Positions 10,964 through 19,749 are shown, counted from the first letter of the stretch. The stretch is DNA of 64,000 nt from Syntrophorhabdaceae bacterium (GCA_036504895.1 DASXUJ010000001.1:1-64000), one strand, 5' to 3'. Program-made: numbers and translations. The notes: generated by a model from the letters alone, not told the origin.

Positions 10964-11295
10964 GCCTTCCTCCTTTCTTCCCCTGGAACGGGCCGAAGGT
11001 CAAGACCGACCAAAACCCTCTCGGCATTGGAGAGGTCCCCGATGATCTTCCTTACCGGCTCGGGAAGTTTCCTCACGAGAGTGGGGATAGCGAGGATCTG
11101 ATCACCCGCCGCCAGCGTTGGATTTTCAATAAGATCGATTATCTCTATCCGGTACTTGCCTGAAAGGTGCTCGTCACAGATCTTTTTGAGGTTAGCAAAG
11201 GCAGCAAGCGACTTCGGAGTCTGTCCCGCAACATAGAGTCTAAGCTGCCAGAAATCCCTGCTTTCTTCAGCTTCTTTCGGTTTTGAGTTTTTCAT
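10960..11295 (-). CDS. KaiB-like protein, first copy
   Basis: 111 residues, KaiB family. [31 protein letters not shown] and [12 protein letters not shown] match cyanobacterial KaiB more closely than the following paralogue does, including the IIGDLS segment. It begins four bases before the kaiC stop codon and ends overlapping the second kaiB. The two KaiB proteins differ clearly in sequence, so this is not a recent duplication. They may bind different KaiC states or different partners, which is inference. Confidence 0.94.
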   Translation of the reverse strand: MKNSKPKEAEESRDFWQLRLYVAGQTPKSLAAFANLKKICDEHLSGKYRIEIIDLIENPTLAAGDQILAIPTLVRKLPEPVRKIIGDLSNAERVLVGLDLRPVPGEERRKA

Positions 11296-13007
11296 CCTAT
11301 TGTCGCCTCGTCTGCCTTCCGTGAATCGGCCGCCTGGATACGCTGCCCGGCTGCCGCCTGGGTCCGGGCTGCTACCTCGGCTATGTGCTTCCTTATCTCT
11401 TCTTCGGCCTCCTCAAATTCCGAGCGGTATACCGTCAACTGCGACTCAAGGACCGCGCGTTTTCGCTCGATCTGACGGTTGAGCCGTTCGATCTCCTCGG
11501 TGCGGGCAAGTCCCATGACTTGTTCTTCTGCGACCTGGGCCTGACGGGCTGCCCCGGTCAGGGCGCCCGAAGCTCCGAGATAGACATCTTCCAGCATGAG
11601 GCCGTGAGCGGTAAGCTTAAATTCCCTGAACTGATTCGAGTGTGCCATTCCCCTTGACTTGATGATAGTGAGCCCGCGGTTGCGTTCTCCCTGGCCCTCG
11701 ATGTCCTTGAGTACTATCCAGGTATCCATGAGGGAGGAGACGCTGACGTCGCTCTGTTCGAGGCTGGTTCCGGGAGAGGTGAGGCTCGTAAATAAGGACG
11801 TGACCTGCTTCGCCTTCAGAAAATCTACAAAGCGGGTGAGCATTGATTTCACGTCTGTCTGGGCCGCGACGGAGATGAGGTTCGTGATCGGGTCCATGAC
11901 TACGATATGGGGCTTAAACTCATCGACCAGTTTCGTCATCTGGAGGAGGTGCATCTCAAGCCCTAGTAGTGTAGGCCTCTCGGAGCGAATGATGAGGTTC
12001 TTGCTGTCTATGCATGGTTTGAGATCTATCCCGGCGGAGCGCATATTCCTTACGATCTGGTTCGGCGATTCTTCAAAGGCCAGATAAAGGGCCCGTTCTT
12101 TTCTCTTGCATGTCCCTTCCGCGAACTGGGCTGCCATGGTTGATTTTCCTGTCCCTGCCCTGCCGGAGATGAGGACGCTTGAGCCCCTGTAGTAGCCCTT
12201 GCCCTCGAACATGGCATCGAGGCGGGGGATGCCGGTAGAAACTCTTTTCAATGGCGCCTCCGAGTTGAGGCCTAAAGAGGTGATGGGGAGAATGGAGATG
12301 CCGTCTTTGTCGATGAGAAACGGGTACTCGTTGGTGCCATGGCATGATCCACGATATTTAACCACCCTCAAGCGGCGCGTCGATACCTGTTCGGTGACCC
12401 GGTGATCGAGAAGGATCACGCAGTCCGCCACGTATTCTTCGAGACCGTAGCGGGTGAAGGTGTTCAGGCCCCGCTCCCCCGTAACGATGGCGGTGACGCC
12501 TTTTTTCTTGAGCCAGCGGAAGAGGCGCCGAAGCTCCGCCCTCAAGATACCTTCGTTCGGAAGGGAGGAGAAGAGGACCTCAAGGGTATCGAGGACCACC
12601 CGTTTTGCGTTGATGGAATCGATGGCATGGCTCAATCGAATGAAAAGGCCTTCCAGGTCGTACTCCCCCGTTTCTTCGATCTCCGACCTTTCTATGTAGA
12701 CGTAGTCGAGGGCGAGCTTCTTCTCCTTTGTCAGTGCGTCGAGATTGAAGCCCAGAGAGGAAACGTTTGCGGTAAGCTCCTCCCCTGTCTCCTCGAAAGC
12801 CATGAAGACGCCCGGTTCGTCATATAAGGTTGCACCCTTGACGAGAAACTCAAGGGCAATGAGGGTCTTGCCGGAGCCTGCGCCCCCTGTAACAAGGGTA
12901 GGACGGCCCTTCGGGATTCCGCCCAGGGTAATCTCGTCGAGGCCCTGGATTCCTGTGGGACATTTCTTCAGCGTGAAGTCGTCTGGTGCTGGTTTTCTAC
13001 GTGGCAT
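11292..13007 (-). CDS. KaiC family double-RecA ATPase/autokinase
   Basis: 571 residues with two RecA-like domains as in cyanobacterial KaiC. CI has Walker A GGAGSGKT (41-48) and the Glu pair E72-E73 in AFEET. CII has Walker A GRAGTGKS (282-289) and E312-E313 in AFEES. The position of the KaiC phosphosites S431/T432 aligns with adjacent serines S424 and S425 before LMDTW, so autophosphorylation is plausible. After CII there is an 85-residue charged, coiled-coil-like tail (about 485-571) unlike the short cyanobacterial A-loop tail. No KaiA is nearby. It is the first gene of the operon with two kaiB genes and a hybrid kinase. Ribosome binding site GAGGGGG lies just before the ATG. Possible role: timing or stress signalling. 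Confidence 0.95.
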   Translation of the reverse strand: MPRRKPAPDDFTLKKCPTGIQGLDEITLGGIPKGRPTLVTGGAGSGKTLIALEFLVKGATLYDEPGVFMAFEETGEELTANVSSLGFNLDALTKEKKLALDYVYIERSEIEETGEYDLEGLFIRLSHAIDSINAKRVVLDTLEVLFSSLPNEGILRAELRRLFRWLKKKGVTAIVTGERGLNTFTRYGLEEYVADCVILLDHRVTEQVSTRRLRVVKYRGSCHGTNEYPFLIDKDGISILPITSLGLNSEAPLKRVSTGIPRLDAMFEGKGYYRGSSVLISGRAGTGKSTMAAQFAEGTCKRKERALYLAFEESPNQIVRNMRSAGIDLKPCIDSKNLIIRSERPTLLGLEMHLLQMTKLVDEFKPHIVVMDPITNLISVAAQTDVKSMLTRFVDFLKAKQVTSLFTSLTSPGTSLEQSDVSVSSLMDTWIVLKDIEGQGERNRGLTIIKSRGMAHSNQFREFKLTAHGLMLEDVYLGASGALTGAARQAQVAEEQVMGLARTEEIERLNRQIERKRAVLESQLTVYRSEFEEAEEEIRKHIAEVAARTQAAAGQRIQAADSRKADEATIG

Positions 13008-13738
13008 GGTTTAGCCCCCTCGTGTTAGCTTGAAAAATCCATAAAATGGAACGGAAAAGAAAATCATCCAAAAACGGATTTCTATGACATCGGTCAGGAA
13101 AAGACTTATGAGGTCGATTGGAAGAGGACAGGCCTTTCCTGGCTTGAATGAATATCTATGGTGATTGTCTCTCTCAACCGAACAAAGGAGATCGCCTTTA
13201 TTAAGTACAACGAAACATGTTCTCCTCTCTGTAGCAGAACAGACAATTATTTTGTAACGCTTTTGTACGCGACCAGTGTCATCGTTTTTACTACACGGAT
13301 TAAGATCGGAAACATTTTGTCACTTCACGGACTAATTCTCGACGATTGACGGAAGAGCCTTTACCGTTCCTTCGGGACGTTTGCTAAGGCGCAATGAATG
13401 GATTTGTAGTTACTGGTTCCAATCTGAAGCATGGCATAATGGCCACGAGGCCTAGAAACGGAACTACAGGAAGAACAGCAGGACCTGTTGCCATTGGTCG
13501 TTGCGCAGCTTTTCACGATTAAAGATTCGGCCCCGGGCCACTCCCTGTTGGGCCGATTCACCGGCCGGGGGCAGCCGTGCAACTATTTAGTAATTATCAA
13601 GGATGCCCGGAAAGGCTTCTCGGGAACGGCGGGAATGTCGCGTGTTCGGGGAAAAGCAGATCATATGGGAGGGAAGGGGGCATTTCACTGCCCCAATCTT
13701 TGCCTTTGCAAAAAAGAGCCTTGGATAGGCGAGTCAGC
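13008..13738. other. Intergenic region upstream of kaiC
   Basis: About 730 bp without a supportable gene. It contains a candidate promoter for the kai operon (annotated) and a fragment at 13553-13587 resembling 183-215. Several short open frames exist but lack ribosome binding sites or recognisable products. The region around 13160-13340 is more AT-rich than its surroundings. Confidence 0.5.
13149..13177 (-). promoter_or_regulatory. Candidate sigma-70 promoter for the kai operon
   Basis: Read on the minus strand, TTGAGA (13177-13172) and TATTCA (13154-13149) are separated by 17 bp. This arrangement lies about 140 bp upstream of the kaiC start. Each hexamer differs from consensus at two positions, so it is a plausible but unproven promoter. 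Confidence 0.35.
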
Positions 13739-13984
13739 TTATGCGGCTCCTGTGGCTTTTTCGTTTTGGATAGTAATCTTGGGGTTCGTATTTGCAGGCG
13801 GCACCGGTGACCCTTGTTCCATCAAAATGTTTACGTGTTCGGCCATTCCCCATTGTGCTTTATAAATACAATCTTCGACAGAATGACCTATCCCCGAAAA
13901 GCCTTCAAGCGCCGAAGAAAAAAAGCCGAAATAATCCGGCTCTTCTGTTGCTTCGATAATCAATGAATGTGGCAATTCAATCAT
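13739..13984 (-). CDS. HicB-family antitoxin-like protein
   Basis: 81 residues beginning MIELPHSLIIEAT. The PDYFGFFSSALEGFSGIGHS stretch and the following helix correspond to the degraded-RNase fold of HicB antitoxins, which neutralise HicA mRNA interferases. No C-terminal DNA-binding domain is visible, so it is the short form. A longer in-frame extension to 14218 runs through the remains of hicA and is not likely to be translated. The partner toxin gene just upstream is frameshifted, so this looks like an orphan antitoxin or a decaying locus. Confidence 0.6.
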   Translation of the reverse strand: MIELPHSLIIEATEEPDYFGFFSSALEGFSGIGHSVEDCIYKAQWGMAEHVNILMEQGSPVPPANTNPKITIQNEKATGAA

Positions 13985-13998
13985 CTCAGTCGCCTCCG

Positions 13999-14090
13999 CT
14001 ATGGTCGGACCTTGAGACCGGCAGCCTTGAGAATGGCGTTGCGGTGCCCTTCGGCACTTCTTTCGAGCTGTGGAAATCGATCCGAAGAGT
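13999..14090 (-). pseudogene. hicA toxin remnant, frameshifted
   Basis: On the minus strand one frame reads RIDFHSSKEVPKGT, and after a single-base shift the next frame reads RNAILKAAGLKVRP followed by a stop at 13999-14001. Joined, these match the C-terminal half of HicA double-stranded-RNA-binding toxins, including the catalytic-region HSSKEVPKGT motif and the ILKAAGL end. The order hicA-hicB is the usual one. The N-terminal half is not recognisable. The toxin is therefore inactive. Confidence 0.6.
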
Positions 14091-14256
14091 GTCTCCCAAT
14101 CCATGTATTGGCGAAAACACTTCTTCTGGGGGCGCATAATCTGCTCTACGAAGCCCTGAAAGATCGAGGCTAAGGAACAATACTTCGCGCCCTTCTGAAA
14201 CCATGTCCTCTTATGCAAAAGGCAAGAGGGGTACCCGACCCCCTTTAACAGTTGGC

Positions 14257-14451
14257 TCAGCTATGCCCTGGAGTCGAGTGTGCGCCGGATGCTCCTCCTT
14301 TCGGACTGCCCGAGCAGAAGACAGAGAGGACCCGCTCCGGTTTCTCCGTATTGCACTTGGGGCAGGAGAGCCCTTCATTGTCCTCGCCCGATTTCTGAAT
14401 CACCTCGAATCTTTCACCGCAGACCCTGCATTCATATTCGTAAATAGGCAT
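14257..14451 (-). CDS. FmdB family zinc ribbon protein
   Basis: 64 residues starting MPIYEYECRVCG. Two CxxC knuckles (YECRVCG and SCPKCN) make a small zinc ribbon typical of the FmdB/CxxC regulatory protein family. A low-complexity Gly/Ser/His tail follows. The start is set by AGGAGG six bases before the ATG. The family was named after a putative regulator of formamidase, but most members have no known function. It stands alone between the hicB locus and a TPR gene. Confidence 0.85.
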   Translation of the reverse strand: MPIYEYECRVCGERFEVIQKSGEDNEGLSCPKCNTEKPERVLSVFCSGSPKGGASGAHSTPGHS

Positions 14452-14783
14452 GAGCAACCTCCTGTGTTCGCTCTATTTTGCATTAATAGTGTACCAGAAA
14501 ATAAGGTGCTTGGTAATGATGCCGCGCGGAACGAGGAAGAGCGGGCATTCACGAAAGGTGACAAAGAAGGTTCCAAGGGGACCCCTGAAATCCTGAGACA
14601 GAGAAGCGGTGTTGACACGACAATATCGTTGAAGCGGATTAGGTCCGCGCTTCGGGAAGGAGTCATCCTTTTCTAAACTTACCTATCCCGATAATATTCA
14701 TGCCACCTCTCGCGTTCCCTTCCTCCCCAAAATGCAGTGGCCGTCCAAGTGCGCGACCAGCCTCAAATCCACCCGTCTTCTGT
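14452..14783. other. Intergenic region
   Basis: A 332-bp gap between two minus-strand genes. I see no gene, repeat or terminator that I can support. Confidence 0.5.
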
Positions 14784-15566
14784 TTACTTCCTCTCCGATG
14801 CCTCTAAACGCTTTAGCTCAGTGCCGACCGAATCCCTGCATATGTCGGACTGGCAGGTTTCCAGGGCTAACCTGTAGACTTCTTCGGCTTCATGCTTTTT
14901 GCCGGCCCCACAAAGCTGCTTTGCCACGTCTCCCAGAATGAGAAAATTGAGGCGGCTGCGGTCGGGGCACTGTCGGTCGAGGACCCTCTTTATGTCTGTT
15001 CTGCCCGCGTCAATGTCGCCTTTGGCGTAATGGATATAGGCGCGGTCGATATAGGTCTGGCAGTCGTTCTTGTCCATATCCACGGCTTTGGCGATCAGGC
15101 GCTCCGCTTCTTTGAAATCCTTTTTATCGGCGGCTCTGAGGGCGCCTACCGCATATTCCATCATGATCTCCCTGCTTATTACCTTCCGGTATTCGTGGCT
15201 GCACGTCTCCTTTTTGATCACCGGCGCGTTGCCGCCTTTGGGGGTGAACCTGTCGCCGGGTGCGAGAAAGCCGTGTACCGTGATAGTCTTTCCTTCATGA
15301 CGGGAGAGGTCCACGGAGGCAGGCATCTGCATGCGATACGCCCTCACCGGCATCCGGCCTTCTTCCGCAGGAGAGACACTGTAGAATATTCTGTTGATCA
15401 CACAGCCTGTGAGGGTCCGCTCTATCGGTCTCGATGCAGTCGCCCGGCAGGGGAGGAGGAGAGTCAATAATAAGAGACAAAGAAAGACCGTGCCCGTTGC
15501 CGAAGCCCTATTTTGGGCCCCCGTGCGATCTGCCGAAACGAGTCTTATAATTTTGATATTCATCAT
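14784..15566 (-). CDS. Secreted TPR-repeat protein
   Basis: 260 residues. An N-terminal hydrophobic stretch (about 27-42, rich in Leu and ending before ATASRP) looks like a signal sequence or anchor. A small domain with paired cysteines (55-120) follows, then tetratricopeptide-like helices from about 130 to 255 (for example EAERLIAKAVDMDKNDCQ and EAEEVYRLALETCQSD). TPR proteins act as protein-binding scaffolds, often in the periplasm or envelope. No partner is evident. It is divergent from the TetR-controlled efflux operon and shares its 120-bp intergenic region, so the same operator could affect it. The product is otherwise unrecognised. Confidence 0.65.
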   Translation of the reverse strand: MMNIKIIRLVSADRTGAQNRASATGTVFLCLLLLTLLLPCRATASRPIERTLTGCVINRIFYSVSPAEEGRMPVRAYRMQMPASVDLSRHEGKTITVHGFLAPGDRFTPKGGNAPVIKKETCSHEYRKVISREIMMEYAVGALRAADKKDFKEAERLIAKAVDMDKNDCQTYIDRAYIHYAKGDIDAGRTDIKRVLDRQCPDRSRLNFLILGDVAKQLCGAGKKHEAEEVYRLALETCQSDICRDSVGTELKRLEASERK

Positions 15567-15618
15567 TCTATTCAGTACGATAAATTGCGGTGTTTTTCAA
15601 CCGGAATTGCGTACGCCC

Positions 15619-15659
15619 TTGACATGGTAAAACATATGTTTTAAATAATAGTTTAAAAC
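15619..15659 (+). promoter_or_regulatory. Efflux operon promoter with TetR-type operator dyad
   Basis: TTGACA (15619-15624) and TAAATA (15642-15647) are 17 bp apart, a good sigma-70 promoter. Overlapping the -10 element is a perfect inverted repeat GTTTTAAA-TAATAG-TTTAAAAC (15638-15659). A 14-bp palindrome AAAACATATGTTTT (15629-15642) lies in the spacer. The dyads fit the footprint expected of a TetR-family dimer. The regulator gene begins 28 bp downstream, so autorepression is likely. The link to this regulator is inferred from position. Confidence 0.65.
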
Positions 15660-15686
15660 GTAATATTTTGATAACCGCGAGATGGG

Positions 15687-16349
15687 ATGACTATGAAAAA
15701 CAGATCTACTGCCTCATCGGACACCAAAACACGCATTCTTGAAGCAGCCGGGAAAGTGTTTTCCGGTCGCCGGTTTCAGGACGCCACGGTGCGGGAGATC
15801 TGCACGGATGCGGGGGCCAACGTGGCTGCGGTCAATTACCACTTCGGGGACAAGAAGCGTCTCTACCTGGCAACGCTCAAGTATTGGCAGCGCTTTGCCT
15901 TCGAGAAATATCCCATGGACCGTGCGGCAGACCTGTCGCTCTCCCCGGAAGAGCGGCTTAAGGTCTTTATACTCCAGTTCCTCCGGCGGGTCTTCGATGA
16001 GGGGGAGGCCTCCTGGTTCGGCAGGCTCATGGTACGGGAGCTGGTGGAGCCCACGGAAGGGCTTGACATGGTGGTGGAGGAGGCGGCGCGGCCCACCTTC
16101 GAGATCCTCGCTGCTATTATCCGGGAGCTTCTCGGAAAGGGGGCCTCGGAGACGACAATCCGCCTCTGCGGGGCCAGTGTGATCGGCCAGTCCGTATTCT
16201 TCTTCGTTCAGCAGCCCCTCATCAAAAGGCTCTTCTCCGACGAGACATGGGACCGGAGCAAGACGGATGTGATCGCGGAGCACATTGCCCGCTTCTCCCT
16301 GACCGCAATGAAAGCATTCGCCTCAGGCAAGAAAAAAGGAGACAGGTGA
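15687..16349 (+). CDS. TetR family repressor, CecR (YbiH)-like
   Basis: 220 residues. The N-terminal helix-turn-helix (about 14-60) contains ILEAAGKVFSGRRFQDATVR and NVAAVNYHFGDKKRLY, as in TetR regulators. The C-terminal ligand domain (about 85-215) with its WFGRLMVRELVEPTEGLD stretch matches the CecR/YbiH group, which controls the ybh ABC efflux genes in E. coli. The same gene order follows here, supporting the call. Its stop codon overlaps the start of the tolC-like gene. A palindromic operator candidate lies upstream. An ATG six bases downstream of the chosen start is also possible. Confidence 0.88.
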   Translation: MTMKNRSTASSDTKTRILEAAGKVFSGRRFQDATVREICTDAGANVAAVNYHFGDKKRLYLATLKYWQRFAFEKYPMDRAADLSLSPEERLKVFILQFLRRVFDEGEASWFGRLMVRELVEPTEGLDMVVEEAARPTFEILAAIIRELLGKGASETTIRLCGASVIGQSVFFFVQQPLIKRLFSDETWDRSKTDVIAEHIARFSLTAMKAFASGKKKGDR

Positions 16350-17782
16350 TGAACGCAGGCGGCTTAAAGGCGCGCGGTACACGGATAGGGGCCTTGGTCC
16401 TGGTGATCCTCTTTTTCCCCGTCTTTTCCGGTATGGCTCGCGGCCAGGGCATGAGGCCGGCAGGAATGGGCCCGGACCGGAATATGATTGGCACCGCACC
16501 GCATTCAGTGGAAGGAAGAAACCCCTATACCCTCGATTCCATTATCCGCTACGCCCTTAAAAACAATCCCAGGATCAGGATCGCGGGAAAGAATGTGGAA
16601 GGGGAAGGCTATGGGCTCGATGCAGCCCAGGCGGAACGGATGCCACGCATCGATTTCGGGGGCGGGGTCACGAGGTACCGCTGGGACACGCCCCTCACCC
16701 CCATTGTGATCAGCATTCCTCTCAGCACGAATACGGAGATACCCGAATTTAGAAGGACCATATGGGATACGGGCCTCTCCTTCAGGCTCCCTTTGTTCAG
16801 AGGGGGCAGGCTCATGAGGAATGTCCGGGTAGCGGAGATGAGACAGGGAGTGGCCGTGGACACTCTTAAGAGCACCACCCAGGACCTTGTCTATAACCTT
16901 TCGAGTGTCTTTTATAAAATCGCCCAACTTGAAAAGCTCTATCTCGCCAACGACGGGTCCGTACGGCAACTGGAGGCTCACAAGAAGAACGTGGAGACCC
17001 AGCTTGCAGCAGGTACCGTACCGCGCCTCGATCTTCTCAAGACCGATGTGGAGCTTTCCCACGCGATCGAAAACCGCCTCGTGGTGAAGAATAATCTCCT
17101 GAGCGCCTATGAGCTTCTCAAGAGCCTTATGGGTATGGACGAGATGGCGACTACCATCTCCATTGCGGAAGAGCAAAAGGAAGACGAATCATATCCTCCG
17201 GTCGAAGAGAGCCTGAGCCGCGCCCTTGCGCAGCGACCTGATTTCAAAGCAGCGGCGAAGAGACTCAAGGTAAGTGAAGAGCGTATCAAGATCGCATGGG
17301 GGAAGCGGCTCCCCGATATTTATGCCCAGGGAAGGTATTGGGGGCAGGCGGGTAATGAGTTTGCCTTCAAGGAAAATTACTATTTCGGATTGAATCTGTC
17401 GATCCCCATTTTTGACGGAGGGCTCATAAGGTCCGAAATAAACAGGGAGCGGGTGGAACTGGAAAAGGCAAAGGAGGAGGAGCGTTCTCTCAGGCTCGCC
17501 ATTACGCGAGAGGTGCGGGACGGCCATCTCACCATTGCAAATGCCCTGGAGAGGATTGGGGTCACCGGCAAGGCCCTCGAAAGCGCGCGCGAGAACCTGC
17601 GGGTAGAGATGCTCAAATACGAGACCGGCGAGGGCACGAGCACCGATGTTATAGACGCGCGAACGGCCCTTCTCAGGGCGGAGTCGGACTCCTATCAGGC
17701 GCTTTTTGACAGGCAGACGGCGCTCGCCTCCCTCAGGCGGGCAGTCGGCGATGAATGGTATGGGGAGGAGGCGGGGAAATGA
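16349..17782 (+). CDS. TolC family outer-membrane efflux protein
   Basis: 477 residues from the ATG that overlaps the repressor stop (TGATG). A signal peptide (about 1-33) ends near ARGQG. Two outer-membrane-efflux repeats follow, each with long coiled helices (for example around 145-240 and 345-455). A beta-strand region such as IDFGGGVTRYRWD precedes the first. Length is normal for TolC homologues. It would form the outer-membrane channel for the ABC exporter encoded downstream. E. coli ybh lacks its own tolC, so the presence of one here makes the operon self-sufficient. Its stop overlaps the next start (ATGA). Confidence 0.88.
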   Translation: MNAGGLKARGTRIGALVLVILFFPVFSGMARGQGMRPAGMGPDRNMIGTAPHSVEGRNPYTLDSIIRYALKNNPRIRIAGKNVEGEGYGLDAAQAERMPRIDFGGGVTRYRWDTPLTPIVISIPLSTNTEIPEFRRTIWDTGLSFRLPLFRGGRLMRNVRVAEMRQGVAVDTLKSTTQDLVYNLSSVFYKIAQLEKLYLANDGSVRQLEAHKKNVETQLAAGTVPRLDLLKTDVELSHAIENRLVVKNNLLSAYELLKSLMGMDEMATTISIAEEQKEDESYPPVEESLSRALAQRPDFKAAAKRLKVSEERIKIAWGKRLPDIYAQGRYWGQAGNEFAFKENYYFGLNLSIPIFDGGLIRSEINRERVELEKAKEEERSLRLAITREVRDGHLTIANALERIGVTGKALESARENLRVEMLKYETGEGTSTDVIDARTALLRAESDSYQALFDRQTALASLRRAVGDEWYGEEAGK

Positions 17783-18792
17783 AGAAGAGAATAATCATAA
17801 TCGTGGTGATCCTCGCGGTGATAGGAGGAGCTTTTCTGATAACCGGCCGCCTCCGGGACCGGAAGGCTGACGGGACCATGCTCCTTTCGGGAAACGTGGA
17901 GGTAACGGAAGTGAACGTGGGCTTCAAACTGCCGGGAAGGGTAGTCGAGCGCCTCGTCGATGAAGGGGACCAGGTGAAAGCCGGTGATTTAATTGCACGA
18001 CTCGACAACAAGGAGCTTGCGAGCGTGGTGAACCAGGGAAAAGCATCCCTCGGAGAGGCAGCCGCCAGGCTCGAAGAGCTCCACGCGGGCTCCCGTTCCC
18101 AGGAGATAGAGCAGGCCGAGGCGGGCGTGAAGACACAGAGGGCGGAGCTCGAAAAGGTAAAGAATGACTTTGCCCGGGCCGAGGTCCTCTTTCGAAACGG
18201 CGCCATCGCGGCATCACGCTACGATGCGGCAAAGAGCGCCTATGAGGCGAGGGCAGCCCTCTACAGAAACAGCATGGAAACCTTGAGCCTCACAAGAGAG
18301 GGCCCGAGAAAAGAGGAGATAAGGATCGGGACCCACAGGGTCGAACAGGCGCGGGCAAGCCTTGCCGCGGCACAGGAGAGGTTTAAGGACACAGTGATCT
18401 TCGCCCCCACGGACGGGATCGTCCTCAGGAAGAACGTGGAGCCCGGTGAAACCGTGGCCCAGGGTATCCCCATAGTCACCATCGGCGATTTGGAAAAACC
18501 ATGGGTGAAGGTCTATGTGAAGGAAGATAAAATAGCCCTCATAAGGCCGGGCCAGAAGGCATCCGTCACGGTGGATACTTATAAAAATAAAGCATATGAA
18601 GGGGTGGTGAGCTACATATCGTCGGAAGCGGAGTTCACCCCCAAAACCGTGCAGACCCCGGAAGAAAGGGTGAAACTGGTTTTCGGGGTCAAGGTGAGGG
18701 TAAAGAACGACCATAACGAGCTGAAGCCGGGAATGCCGGCCGACGTGAGGATTCTTCTCGATCCCCAGTCGGAAAGGACGTCAAAAAAATAG
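17779..18792 (+). CDS. HlyD/YbhG-type periplasmic adaptor
   Basis: 337 residues. A single N-terminal membrane anchor (about 4-21) is followed by a biotinyl-lipoyl-like domain (FKLPGRVVERLVDEGDQVKAG) split by a long coiled-coil hairpin (about 80-200). A beta-barrel region with a second lipoyl half (VIFAPTDGIVLRKNVEPGET) comes next. This is the membrane fusion protein architecture that bridges an ABC-2 exporter and TolC. The start at 17779 overlaps the tolC stop by four bases. An upstream in-frame start at 17755 would add eight Gly-rich residues and is less likely. Confidence 0.9.
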   Translation: MKKRIIIIVVILAVIGGAFLITGRLRDRKADGTMLLSGNVEVTEVNVGFKLPGRVVERLVDEGDQVKAGDLIARLDNKELASVVNQGKASLGEAAARLEELHAGSRSQEIEQAEAGVKTQRAELEKVKNDFARAEVLFRNGAIAASRYDAAKSAYEARAALYRNSMETLSLTREGPRKEEIRIGTHRVEQARASLAAAQERFKDTVIFAPTDGIVLRKNVEPGETVAQGIPIVTIGDLEKPWVKVYVKEDKIALIRPGQKASVTVDTYKNKAYEGVVSYISSEAEFTPKTVQTPEERVKLVFGVKVRVKNDHNELKPGMPADVRILLDPQSERTSKK

Positions 18793-18801
18793 AGGCTTCA
18801 G

Positions 18802-19749
18802 GTGGATGAGACGGTCATAGATATCAGGAATCTGAGGAAGGTCTTCGGCGACCGGGCGGCCGTCAACGACCTGAGCCTTACCATCGGACGGGGCGAGCTT
18901 TTCGGACTCGTGGGACCCGACGGCGCGGGTAAGACGACCATCATGCGACTTCTCGCCGCAATCCTGAAACCGACCTCCGGCGATGCTCTTGTTGCGGGCC
19001 ACTCGATTCTCAAAGAAGGGGAGCTCATCAAGGAGAAGATCGGTTACATGTCCCAGAGGTTCGGCCTCTATGAGGACCTGACAGTGATGGAGAATATCGG
19101 CTTTTACGCGGACCTCTACGACGTGCCGCAACGGGAGAGGCCGGCCCGTACGGAAAGACTCCTCGGGTTCAGCAACCTCACGCCCTTCAAAGACCGCCTC
19201 GCAGGCAACCTCTCGGGCGGCATGAAACAGAAGCTCGGCCTTGCTTGTGCCCTCATCCATACCCCGGAAATACTCTTTCTGGACGAGCCCACGAGCGGGG
19301 TCGACCCCGTGTCGCGCAGGGATTTCTGGCGCATCCTCTACGATCTCCTCAAAGAGCGGATCACCGTGGTCATCTCCACGGCATACCTCGATGAAGCGGA
19401 GCGGTGCACGCGCATCGGACTCATCCACAATGGGGATATACTCGTCGCCGACGAACCGTCGAATATCAAACAGTCCTTCGGCATGCCCATGATCGAGATA
19501 TCGACCCGGAAGGCGCGGGCGGGGCGGGACTTCCTCAGTACGCTCCCCGGGGTGCGATCGGTGAGCATGTACGGGGAGCGCCTCCATGTGGCGATCGACC
19601 ATGAGGACGTGGCGAGCAGGGTCGGAGATGCGCTCAGGGAGCAAGGAATCCCCGTGGAGTCACAAAGAAGGATCGTGCCTTCACTGGAGGATGTTTTTAT
19701 CTCAATGGTGGGGGAGAGGGAAAGGGGAGGAGAGAAAAAGGCAGGTTGA
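18802..19749 (+). CDS. ABC transporter ATPase (YbhF N-terminal half equivalent)
   Basis: 315 residues, one ABC domain (about 5-235). Walker A is GPDGAGKTT, with Asp where most have Asn. The signature is LSGGMKQ and Walker B is ILFLDEPTSGVDP. The C-terminal 80 residues (STRKARAGRDFL onward) form the accessory domain common in drug-type ATPases. It starts at GTG with a weak site (AGG) nine bases after the adaptor gene stop. In E. coli YbhF two such ATPases are fused; here the second is a separate gene. The 158-bp gap after this gene is unusual in an otherwise overlapping operon. Confidence 0.9.
   Translation: MDETVIDIRNLRKVFGDRAAVNDLSLTIGRGELFGLVGPDGAGKTTIMRLLAAILKPTSGDALVAGHSILKEGELIKEKIGYMSQRFGLYEDLTVMENIGFYADLYDVPQRERPARTERLLGFSNLTPFKDRLAGNLSGGMKQKLGLACALIHTPEILFLDEPTSGVDPVSRRDFWRILYDLLKERITVVISTAYLDEAERCTRIGLIHNGDILVADEPSNIKQSFGMPMIEISTRKARAGRDFLSTLPGVRSVSMYGERLHVAIDHEDVASRVGDALREQGIPVESQRRIVPSLEDVFISMVGERERGGEKKAG

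Noticed and set aside
13158-13349. 63-codon plus-strand frame upstream of kaiC
   Set aside because: No ribosome binding site, AT-rich composition unlike the real genes, and no recognisable product.
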